A DNA stretch of 7,270 nt from CAVQCX01 sp050050175 (GTDB lineage: Bacteria; Pseudomonadota; Gammaproteobacteria; Chromatiales; Chromatiaceae): positions 1 to 7,270 of the forward strand of contig JASFUT010000167.1 of the NCBI GenBank assembly GCA_050050175.1, given 5' to 3'. The position numbers and the translations under genes were made by a program. Below the pieces are notes generated by a model. It made no database searches. It worked only from the letters and a program-made list of their open reading frames with translations, and was not told where the DNA came from. Below are positions 1 through 5,177 of the stretch, piece by piece (position 1 is the stretch's first letter; each line of letters opens with the position of its first letter).

Positions 1-174
1 CTCCGGCAGGACAAGCTCGCCCGTATACTCCATGAGCATCGGCTCGACCACGTGGACCAGACTCACCCGCGCCTTGTAGCGCTGGGACAGGTCCCTCGCG
101 CGTTCGATCACTGCGTCGCTGCCGGGCGAGAAGTCGATCGCCACGAGCAGGTGCTGGTATGGCTGGACGGTCAT
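1..174 (-). CDS. Universal stress protein (UspA family), N-terminal part only
   Basis: This is the first 58 codons of a gene that continues beyond the left edge. The translation begins MTVQPYQHLLVAIDFSPGSD and continues with an amphipathic helix and then a VSLVHVVEP strand. This is the classic beta1-alpha1-beta2 opening of a UspA domain, with the conserved Asp14 after the first strand. Family members are small cytoplasmic, often ATP-binding, dimeric proteins induced by stress or starvation. The ATG at 172-174 is preceded by GGGAG at suitable spacing, and no earlier in-frame start fits the family. A weak sigma-70-like promoter lies at 209-237. The C-terminal nucleotide-binding motif (G-x2-G-x9-G-S/T) is outside the window, so ATP binding cannot be judged. 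Family assignment is confident; the specific role is unknown. Confidence 0.88.
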   Translation of the reverse strand, partial: MTVQPYQHLLVAIDFSPGSDAVIERARDLSQRYKARVSLVHVVEPMLMEYTGELVLPE

Positions 175-208
175 CGCTCGCTCCCGGCGGCGCTGCCTTG
201 CTGCCCCA

Positions 209-237
209 AGTATCGTCCAAGGCGCGGAGGGCGCCAA
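209..237 (-). promoter_or_regulatory. Candidate promoter for the uspA-like gene
   Basis: On the minus strand TTGGCG (232-237) and GATACT (209-214) are separated by exactly 17 nt, each matching 4 of 6 sigma-70 consensus bases. Transcription would start near 202, leaving a leader of about 28 nt with the Shine-Dalgarno. A 5-bp inverted repeat (GGCGC 221-225 / GCGCC 231-235) overlaps the spacer and the -35 edge and could be an operator or chance in GC-rich DNA. Confidence 0.35.
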
Positions 238-277
238 GAAGCCGGAGCCGGTAGGGGGGGCGGGCCTGCCACGACGG

Positions 278-293
278 GGACGCCCGAGCGTCC
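278..293. repeat. Small perfect inverted repeat in the uspA upstream region
   Basis: GGACGC (278-283) and GCGTCC (288-293) form a 6-bp perfect stem with a CCGA loop. It lies between the end of the oxidase-like gene and the uspA-like promoter. There is no T tract on either side, so it is not a standard intrinsic terminator. It may be part of the dispersed repeat that follows at 331-400. Confidence 0.35.
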
Positions 294-330
294 TTCGCGC
301 TCGAACGACAGGCCACCGATTCTCGGCCTG

Positions 331-400
331 GAGGCGCCTCCCACCACGGGCCCGCCCGCCAACAGATCCGCCCTTCCCCTGTCTACTGTCTACTGCCTAC
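331..400 (+). repeat. Composite dispersed repeat, partial copy A
   Basis: This copy contains the shared block GGCGCCTCCCAC (333-344), then a GATCCGCCC block (365-373), then three tandem 7-nt units TGTCTAC, TGTCTAC, TGCCTAC (380-400). The same blocks in the same order occur at 2729-2832 (plus) and, inverted, at 7112-7244. The GGAGCGGC REP-like hairpin found in those two copies is missing here, so copy A looks 5'-truncated. The heptamer tract stops 4 bp before the stop codon of the oxidase-like gene (405-407, minus). Confidence 0.7.
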
Positions 401-404
401 CTGA

Positions 405-1784
405 CTATTGCCCCTGCCGCTCGGCGCCGCCCCCCGGCAGCCAGACGGCTCGGAAGGCGACCGCCACGAACAGCAGCACGCCGATCAGGGCGGCGAGCTC
501 GCCGAGACCCGTCAGCGCCGGACCCGGGTTCCCGGGCAGACCGCCCTGCCCCTGCGCGGCTCCGGCGGTCCCGCCCTGGAGGTCGACGGATCCGCCGGAC
601 CAGACCAGCCCGATGACATGCAGGAGCTGGCCTCCCCCGTAGACGAAGGGCTGGACACGGGCGACGCGGGGCATGGGCTCGCCGAAGCCCAGACGTGGGA
701 GCAGGTGGTAGGCGAGGCCCATGAGCGCCAGCACGACGCCCGCGTGGGCCCCCAGGGAGTGGGCCGCGAGGAGCCCGCTGCCGTCGCCCGCCAGGAATCC
801 CGCGGCCCCGCCGAAGGCGAACAGCGCCAGCGAGCCGTAGAGGGCCGAGCGCAGACTGCGCTGGCGCGGGGCCGCGGGACCGCGCGCGAGCAGGGCCAGG
901 AAGGTGACCGCGCCCAGCGGCAATGCCATGAGACCGCCGTACTGCATCAGCCGCGTGAAGGCCTCGCGGTGAAAGGCCGAGGTCACCTCGCCACCGAAGT
1001 AGATGAACGGCGTCACCAGCACCGGCACCAGGGCCACTGCCATCAGGTTGACCCCGCCGCGCGCCGTGAGCCGGATTCGGAATGCCGCCGCCTGGCAAAG
1101 CCAGATCCAGGCCACCAGCAGGAGCAGGGTCCGGGTGAGCGCCAGAACGTGCCCCGCGCCCCAGAACAGGAGCTCGAAGTAGAGCCCAGGCGGCAGGGTC
1201 GGGGGCAGCCCCCAGTACGACCAGGCCAGGGCGAGGCCGGACACCACCGCGGCGAAGGCGCTGAAGTAGATCCCGGCCCGAAGCACGTCAGGCTCGGAGA
1301 CCGGCTTTCCCAGGCTGCGCGAGGCGAACATGGCGCGCAGCACGAGCAGCCCGAAGCCCGCCATGGTGGTCCAGCCGGCCAGATAGAAGAGGGGGCCGTC
1401 GAGCACGGGCACGTAGCTGGTCATGATCGGATCACCGGCCCCGAGGAACGGCGAGACCGCGATCGCGGCGGTGCCCGCCGATGCCAGCAGGAGGGCGCTG
1501 TGGTCCCAAAGCGCATGGACCCGTGTGGCGTTCAGGCTCCAGAGCACGCCGGCAAAGGCCAGAGGCCAGATCAGCACCGACAGGTCGAGCTGCACCACCT
1601 GGGCGGCGCGGAAGAGCTCCGCCGCGGGGACTCGGGTGTCCGCGCCGGGGATGCGCATCAACAGCGAAAGGACAGAGTGGACGGCAGCGGCCAGCAGGGT
1701 CAGCACGCCCAGCTTGAGCCAGCGCCCCGCCAGGCGAGCGTCGGCATTGTCGGTCACGGGGAGGGAGAAGGAGCGGTCTGTCAC
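405..1784 (-). CDS. Haem-copper oxidase subunit I-like membrane protein, apparently ligand-poor
   Basis: This 459-residue, strongly hydrophobic protein has about 12 membrane segments. Several stretches recall haem-copper oxidase subunit I, especially cbb3-like members: VQLDLSVLIWPLAFAGVLWSL (65-84), SYVPVLDGPLFYLAGW (123-138), FWGAGHVLALTRT (207-219), AHSLGAHAGVVLALMGLAYH (341-360) and YGGGQLLHVIGL (382-393). Expected metal ligands are mostly absent. Residue 65, where I expect the low-spin-haem His of helix II, is Gln (codon CAG). His212 could be the helix VI ligand, but no His-His pair follows in the next helix (246-263). The late-helix region has H342 and H347 and not an HxH pair. A proton- or electron-transferring oxidase role is therefore doubtful; a haem-binding or structural relative is possible. 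The start is GTG at 1784 with only a weak Shine-Dalgarno. No subunit II, III or cytochrome c gene is nearby. Superfamily membership is fairly secure; function is unknown. Confidence 0.7.
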   Translation of the reverse strand: MTDRSFSLPVTDNADARLAGRWLKLGVLTLLAAAVHSVLSLLMRIPGADTRVPAAELFRAAQVVQLDLSVLIWPLAFAGVLWSLNATRVHALWDHSALLLASAGTAAIAVSPFLGAGDPIMTSYVPVLDGPLFYLAGWTTMAGFGLLVLRAMFASRSLGKPVSEPDVLRAGIYFSAFAAVVSGLALAWSYWGLPPTLPPGLYFELLFWGAGHVLALTRTLLLLVAWIWLCQAAAFRIRLTARGGVNLMAVALVPVLVTPFIYFGGEVTSAFHREAFTRLMQYGGLMALPLGAVTFLALLARGPAAPRQRSLRSALYGSLALFAFGGAAGFLAGDGSGLLAAHSLGAHAGVVLALMGLAYHLLPRLGFGEPMPRVARVQPFVYGGGQLLHVIGLVWSGGSVDLQGGTAGAAQGQGGLPGNPGPALTGLGELAALIGVLLFVAVAFRAVWLPGGGAERQGQ

Positions 1785-1842
1785 AGGCTCGGGTCCGTCC
1801 GGGATTGTCGGTGCAGGGGCGGGGGTCGGCGGAGCGTCCCGG

Positions 1843-1848
1843 ATTCTA
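1843..1848 (-). promoter_or_regulatory. Weak -10 element candidate for the oxidase-like gene
   Basis: On the minus strand TAGAAT (5 of 6 matches to TATAAT) would give a leader of about 50 nt before the GTG start at 1784. No acceptable -35 hexamer is found 15-19 nt upstream, so support is weak. Confidence 0.22.
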
Positions 1849-1913
1849 CAACGCCCGCGCGGGCAGGGGCGAGCCGGCCTTCGGCGGCGGGCAAGACCCG
1901 AAGGCGGGCGCGG

Positions 1914-1941
1914 TTTGCAGACCCGAGCGGGCGTCTATACT
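1914..1941 (+). promoter_or_regulatory. Sigma-70-type promoter of the 169-aa hypothetical gene
   Basis: TTTGCA (1914-1919, 4 of 6) and TATACT (1936-1941, 5 of 6) are separated by 16 nt. Transcription would begin near 1948, directly in front of the hairpin at 1951-1977. This is the best promoter-like signal in the window and drives away from the oxidase-like gene. Confidence 0.5.
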
Positions 1942-1950
1942 GCCGGGGAA

Positions 1951-1977
1951 GCAACACCCCGCCCGGGGGGCTGTTGC
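1951..1977 (+). promoter_or_regulatory. Strong GC-rich hairpin in the 5' UTR
   Basis: GCAACA (1951-1956) pairs with TGTTGC (1972-1977). Inside, CCCC (1957-1960) pairs with GGGG (1967-1970), leaving C1971 bulged and a short GC loop. The hairpin starts a few nucleotides after the predicted transcription start and ends 4 nt before the GGAGGG Shine-Dalgarno (1982-1987). It could protect the 5' end of the mRNA or modulate ribosome access. No run of T follows, so termination is unlikely. Confidence 0.45.
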
Positions 1978-1996
1978 GGCTGGAGGGAAGTGCTCG

Positions 1997-2506
1997 ATGC
2001 CTTATCAGTGGCTTCAGATCAAGGGCGATCCGTCCGTTCGTGCCTTTCTCTTCGCACAGACCCGTCAGGAGAGCCTCTTCGATGGCCGGATCGATGAGAT
2101 ACACGGCATCGTGCGCGCCCTGCTGGTGGACAAAGGCGCTTTCCACGTCAAGGTGCACTACTCATCCAGCCAGCTGACCTGCTGGTTCTGCGACGACGCC
2201 TACCGCTACCGGGTCTACGTGCGCGAGGAGGTGACCGATCCAGGCTTCCTCGACCAGTTTCCCGACCGTGGCGTAGCGCACCTCAAGCCGCTGATCGGTC
2301 CCGAGGAGATCGACGAGGTTCAAAGGGAGTTCCGGCGCCTGCGCCTCACGGACGAGACGCTCTACCTGCGCAACGGCTCGATCAACCTGGTAAACGGGAT
2401 GATCGGCATGACCTTCTCCTGCGACGGCGCGCACTACATCGACCACCGCACCTTCTTCGAGAAGCTCGAGAGCTTCGGCAAGACCGCCGCCAGCGGCGGC
2501 GCCTGA
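1997..2506 (+). CDS. Hypothetical protein, 169 aa, CxxC motif
   Basis: I do not recognise the family. The start is ATG 1997, set by GGAGGG at 1982-1987 with 9-nt spacing; the open frame extends upstream but without a better start. The product looks soluble and mixed alpha/beta: no signal peptide or membrane helix is seen. Features include a CWFC pair (Cys62, Cys65) in a beta-rich stretch (48-76) with many aromatic residues, a charged helix around GPEEIDEVQREFRRLRL (101-117), a third cysteine at 142 and a Gly/Ala/Ser-rich C-terminus. Codon choice is GC3-rich like the neighbours, which supports real coding. It stands alone, divergent from the oxidase-like gene, and is followed by REP-like hairpins that would end the transcription unit. 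It is possibly a lineage-restricted conserved protein. No function is assigned. Confidence 0.85.
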   Translation: MPYQWLQIKGDPSVRAFLFAQTRQESLFDGRIDEIHGIVRALLVDKGAFHVKVHYSSSQLTCWFCDDAYRYRVYVREEVTDPGFLDQFPDRGVAHLKPLIGPEEIDEVQREFRRLRLTDETLYLRNGSINLVNGMIGMTFSCDGAHYIDHRTFFEKLESFGKTAASGGA

Positions 2507-2513
2507 GGCAAGC

Positions 2514-2532
2514 CCTCTCGGATCCCGAGAGG
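2514..2532 (+). terminator. Perfect 8-bp hairpin just after the hypothetical gene
   Basis: CCTCTCGG (2514-2521) and CCGAGAGG (2525-2532) form a perfect 8-bp stem with an ATC loop, starting 8 nt after the TGA at 2504-2506. The position suits a terminator or a 3'-end stabiliser, but no T tract follows; the sequence runs directly into a REP-like element. It may equally be part of the repeat cluster. Confidence 0.45.
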
Positions 2533-2581
2533 AGCGGCCCTTCGAGCCGCCGGCCCGTTCGCGCTCAGCGAGCGCTCCTAC
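2531..2581. repeat. Pair of inverted REP-like elements (BIME-like)
   Basis: The first element reads GGAGCGGC on plus (2531-2538), with a GCGGC/GCCGC stem (2534-2538, 2546-2550) and a 7-nt loop. The second is on minus and begins GTAGGAGCG (2581 back to 2573), with a GCGCTC/GAGCGC stem (2561-2566, 2570-2575) and a 3-nt loop. The conserved 5' head (G-x-x-GGAGCG) followed by a variable palindrome matches REP sequences known from Pseudomonas and related gammaproteobacteria, where they are mobilised in trans by RAYT transposases. No RAYT gene lies in this window. Confidence 0.65.
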
Positions 2582-2624
2582 GGGGGAACCACGCCGGCCC
2601 CGGTTGCTCACCCAGTCACGCGTT

Positions 2625-2672
2625 TCGCCGCCTGGAAGGCGCCGCCCCACACCAGTCGGGCCCTCCCCCTCA
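2625..2672 (+). repeat. Degenerate copy D of the composite repeat core
   Basis: TCGCCGCCTGGAAGGCGCC (2625-2643) followed by GCCCCACACC resembles the core of copy B (TCGCCGCCCGAGAGGGCGCC followed by TCCCACATC). A CCCTCCCC run follows where copies B and C have GCCCGCCCC. No heptamer tract follows. By-eye similarity only. Confidence 0.4.
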
Positions 2673-2728
2673 GCCGTGTCTCGGCTCCTGTACGGCTTCG
2701 GGCCACCCGATCCCGAGGCAGCGGAGAG

Positions 2729-2832
2729 GGGGGAGCGGCTGTTCAGGCCGCGAATCTCCAGATCGGCCCCGCACTCGCCGCCCGAGAGGGCGCCTCCCAC
2801 ATCTGATCTGCCCGCCCCCGTCTACCGTCTAC
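2729..2832 (+). repeat. Composite dispersed repeat, full copy B
   Basis: In order the copy holds: a REP-like head GGGGGGAGCGGC with a GCGGC/GCCGC stem (2735-2739, 2747-2751); a spacer; the core CTCGCCGCCCGAGAGGGCGC (2774-2793) followed by CTCCCAC; GATCTGCCCGCCCC (2805-2818); and two 7-nt units CGTCTAC (2819-2832). Copy C at 7112-7244 shows the same order on the opposite strand. The tract ends 13 bp before the stop codon of the DUF488 gene. Confidence 0.75.
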
Positions 2833-2845
2833 CGATCCTTCCCCG

Positions 2846-3202
2846 TCAACGCCCCTTCAACATCTCCTCGAGCACCCGCGCCTGGTTGTAACGCTCCTCC
2901 CGTGCCCCGAAGAGCAGAACCAGGTCCTTGCTGTCGGCAATTTTGCGAAACGCGTCGAGCCGCTCGTGGTGATCCTCCAGCTCACGGCGGTAGCGGCGGC
3001 GGAATTCGCCCCAGCGGCCGGGGTCGTGGCCGAACCACTTCCGCAGGTCGGTGGACGGCGCCAGCTCCTTCGCCCAGTCGTCGATGTCGAGCGCTTCCTT
3101 GCGGACGCCGCGGGGCCAGATCCGATCCACCAGCACCCGGTACTCATCGGCGCCCTTGGCGCGCTTTCGGGTGTCGTAGGCCCTCTCTGCACGAACTCCC
3201 AT
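2846..3202 (-). CDS. DUF488 family protein (YeaO-like)
   Basis: This 118-residue cytoplasmic protein has the DUF488/COG3189 pattern: RVLVDRIWPRGV (22-33), DDWAKELAPSTDLRKWFGHD (41-60), a basic and acidic helix (63-85), and VLLFGAREERYNQARVL (95-111). Length matches Escherichia coli YeaO (about 115 aa). The biochemical function is not established; members are small single-domain proteins found across bacteria. ATG 3202 is preceded by GGGAG at good spacing. The CPXCG gene ends 36 bp upstream on the same strand, so the two are probably co-transcribed. The stop lies beside the heptamer tract of repeat copy B. Family call is confident. Confidence 0.93.
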   Translation of the reverse strand: MGVRAERAYDTRKRAKGADEYRVLVDRIWPRGVRKEALDIDDWAKELAPSTDLRKWFGHDPGRWGEFRRRYRRELEDHHERLDAFRKIADSKDLVLLFGAREERYNQARVLEEMLKGR

Positions 3203-3238
3203 GTCGGTCTCCCGTCCCGGCGGCGGGAACGGCCCCGG

Positions 3239-3430
3239 TCACTCGTTCTCCCGGCGTGCCTCCACCTCGATCCGTCCGTCCTCACCGACGGTCACCTGCA
3301 GATCCATGGGACTGCAGCACACCTGGCAGTCCTCGACGTAGCGCTGTCGCTGCACCGAGCAGTCCACCGCGAGATCGAGTGGCTCGCCGCAGTAGGGACA
3401 GCTTATCCGCACCGTGTCCAGAGGATTCAT
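3239..3430 (-). CDS. CPXCG-motif cysteine-rich zinc-ribbon protein
   Basis: This 63-residue protein opens MNPLDTVRISCPYCGEPLDL. It has two cysteine knuckles, CPYC (11-14) and CQVC (35-38), with an extra Cys39, Cys24 and the YVEDC block before the second pair, then an acidic tail. This is the CPXCG small-protein family, which is expected to bind one zinc ion; its role is unknown. I chose ATG 3430, and not the in-frame start at 3505, because GGAG lies 7 nt upstream and the extra 25 residues are low-complexity and not family-like. It sits between the PiT transporter (78 bp upstream) and DUF488 (36 bp downstream), all on the same strand. Confidence 0.9.
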   Translation of the reverse strand: MNPLDTVRISCPYCGEPLDLAVDCSVQRQRYVEDCQVCCSPMDLQVTVGEDGRIEVEARRENE

Positions 3431-3446
3431 GGGAGCGCTCCGGCTA

Positions 3447-3483
3447 ACCGCCCTGCCCCCAAGGCTAGCCCAGCCCGGGCGGT
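3447..3483 (-). terminator. Inverted repeat between the PiT gene and the CPXCG gene
   Basis: A 7-bp pair, ACCGCCC (3447-3453) and GGGCGGT (3477-3483), encloses a second small GGCT/AGCC stem. The structure lies 26 bp after the PiT stop and just before the CPXCG Shine-Dalgarno. It could be a read-through terminator or attenuator separating the phosphate genes from CPXCG-DUF488. There is no T tract, so confidence is low. Confidence 0.3.
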
Positions 3484-3508
3484 CAACCCAAGGGGATGCC
3501 GCCAACGC

Positions 3509-4993
3509 TCAGTCTCCGCTGCCCAGCCGCCGGTAGAGATGGTCCAGCCGGCGGCGGATCTCCCGGTTGTGAAGCTTGTTCGCGGTGGTCTCGGGCAGCT
3601 GCCTCCACGCGTCGCTCTGCTGCGCAAGGGCCTCCGCCAGAGCCCAGCGGTGCTCGAATCGACGCCCCGAGAGGGCCTCTACGGCCCGGCGCTGGCCGGC
3701 CGACAGCCACCGGCCGTCCAGCTCCGCGATCCGGGCGGGATCCAGCTCTATGGGGGCGATCCGGGCCACTGAGAGCACGCGGCGCTCGGCGGTGCGCCCC
3801 AGCCCCGCGCGCTGCGCCAGCAGGCGCCGGAACGCGCGCACCCCCTGCACCCGCTCACCCTCCAGATCCCGCAGATCGGCCGTGTCCACCCCCTGGCTGC
3901 GGAGCCGCTCGAGAACGGCTGGCGAGAGCCGGTAGGCCTGGTCGCGGTAGACCTCCTGCTGGAACACGTTCTGCAGGAAGAACAGGGAGACGAAGCACAG
4001 CGCACAGGCGATGACCGGCGTGGTCACCCAGCCCGAGGCGATGCTGAGCAGAGGGCGCCACTGGATCGCCGCCCCTCCCTTTACCAGCCCGATGCCGAGC
4101 ACAGCCCCCACCACCGCCTGGGAGCTCGAAACCGGCACCAGAGGGATGGTGGGCAGTCCCTGGGTCGCCAGCAGGTGCTCGAGCCCCTCGGAGGCGAACA
4201 GGAAGAGCACGATGGAGTGGGCGACCACTACGATCCAGGCGCCGACGGGCGACAGCGGCATGATATCCGCCCCCACGGTCATCATCACCCGCCGGGAGTA
4301 GCTGTAGACCCCGACGCCCACCGCCAGGGCCCCCAGCAGGAACAGCTGCTGGACCCCGGTGAAGCTGAACAGGCCGGCCACGGAGAAGGTGGAGAAGGGA
4401 TTGGACTCGAGGAACACACCCATGACGTTGGCGATGTTGTTGGCACCCAGGCTGTAGGCCCCGAAGGCGCCGGCCAGGATCAGCCCCGTGCGGGTGTAGG
4501 CGTCCAGGCGCAGGAGATGGGTCCTGCTGCGGCGCAGCACCGCCGCGGTGGCACGGTACAGTACGATGGCGACCAATGCCGCGAGCACCGGGCAGGCGAC
4601 CCAGGTGGCGACGATCCTGCCCAGGGACCCCAGGTCGGTCGGAAAGCCGCTGAACAGGTTCCAGCCGATGATCGCGCCCACGATGGCCTGGCTGGTGGAC
4701 ACCGGCAGGCCGGCGCGGGTCATGCCGTAGACCGTCAGCGCCGCCGCGAGGGCGGCCATGAACGCCCCGGGAAGCGCGTTGACGGTGCCCAGCGCCCCCA
4801 GGGTATGGGCGGCCCCCGCACCGCTGAAGACCGCCCCGAGCGCGACGAACACCGCGCAGACCAGTGCGGCCGTGGTGAACCGCACCATGCGCGTCCCCAC
4901 GGCAGTTCCGAATACGTTGGCCGCGTCATTGGCGCCCAGGGACCAGCCCAGGAACAGGCCGCTGCTGAGGAAGATCAGGATGGCGACGTCCAT
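3509..4993 (-). CDS. PiT family inorganic phosphate transporter with long C-terminal tail
   Basis: This 494-residue integral membrane protein is predicted to import inorganic phosphate (or metal phosphate) driven by an ion gradient. The two-fold PiT duplication is visible: GANDAANVFGT (20-30) is mirrored by GANNIANVMG (183-192), and PVSTSQAIVGAIIG (97-110) by PVSSSQAVVGAVLG (287-300). Membrane segments run from about 3 to 344. The remaining 150 residues (345-494) are charged, Arg-rich, probably cytoplasmic and unlike the short end usual in DUF47-linked PiT proteins. ATG 4993 is chosen because MDVAILIFLSSGLFLGW is the typical start; its Shine-Dalgarno is weak. The upstream DUF47 gene is on the same strand with a 184-bp gap. 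PiT-DUF47 pairs are common, so functional coupling is likely. Family assignment is very secure; substrate is inferred. Confidence 0.95.
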   Translation of the reverse strand: MDVAILIFLSSGLFLGWSLGANDAANVFGTAVGTRMVRFTTAALVCAVFVALGAVFSGAGAAHTLGALGTVNALPGAFMAALAAALTVYGMTRAGLPVSTSQAIVGAIIGWNLFSGFPTDLGSLGRIVATWVACPVLAALVAIVLYRATAAVLRRSRTHLLRLDAYTRTGLILAGAFGAYSLGANNIANVMGVFLESNPFSTFSVAGLFSFTGVQQLFLLGALAVGVGVYSYSRRVMMTVGADIMPLSPVGAWIVVVAHSIVLFLFASEGLEHLLATQGLPTIPLVPVSSSQAVVGAVLGIGLVKGGAAIQWRPLLSIASGWVTTPVIACALCFVSLFFLQNVFQQEVYRDQAYRLSPAVLERLRSQGVDTADLRDLEGERVQGVRAFRRLLAQRAGLGRTAERRVLSVARIAPIELDPARIAELDGRWLSAGQRRAVEALSGRRFEHRWALAEALAQQSDAWRQLPETTANKLHNREIRRRLDHLYRRLGSGD

Positions 4994-5133
4994 GGGTGCC
5001 AACTGACCGGATGATTGACCGCACGGTCGCACGATGCGCAGGCGTGCGGATGCGCCGTCGCGCCCGCCGGTGAGGGAGCGACACGGCAGCGGAAACATTC
5101 GAGCCCGGATTGCCGATCACCCATCGTTCTCAT
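4975..5133 (-). CDS. Possible small CxxC/CxxC ORF overlapping the PiT start (doubtful)
   Basis: A 52-codon frame runs from ATG 5133 (or ATG 5124) to TGA at 4975, overlapping the PiT gene by 19 bp. The translation contains CFRC (13-16) and CASC (32-35) separated by 15 residues, with His28, His30, His41 and His46, which resembles a zinc-ribbon layout. Against it: no convincing Shine-Dalgarno, lower GC at third codon positions than the neighbours, and an unremarkable C-terminus. It could instead be leader RNA of the PiT gene. Reported as a candidate only. Confidence 0.2.
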   Translation of the reverse strand: MRTMGDRQSGLECFRCRVAPSPAGATAHPHACASCDRAVNHPVSWHPWTSPS

Positions 5134-5177
5134 TCGCGTGGTCTGCGTGTCTGTAGCTCGATCCGGGCCGATCGGTG

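Noticed and set aside
331..400. Insertion-sequence end
   Set aside because: No transposase fragment, terminal inverted repeats or target-site duplication can be seen around this or the other repeat copies.
408..2177. A 589-codon open frame on the plus strand opposite the oxidase-like gene
   Set aside because: Its translation is a Gln/Glu/Gly/Arg-rich low-complexity string typical of the antisense of GC-rich membrane-protein genes, and the minus-strand product has a clear family pattern.
2162..2800. A 212-codon minus-strand frame over the hypothetical gene and the repeat cluster
   Set aside because: It spans hairpin repeats and the antisense of a well-supported gene, and its composition is low-complexity.
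4175..5014. A 279-codon plus-strand open frame opposite the PiT gene
   Set aside because: Antisense shadow: rich in Gly, Gln, Asp and His, with no domain; the PiT motifs on the minus strand are unmistakable.
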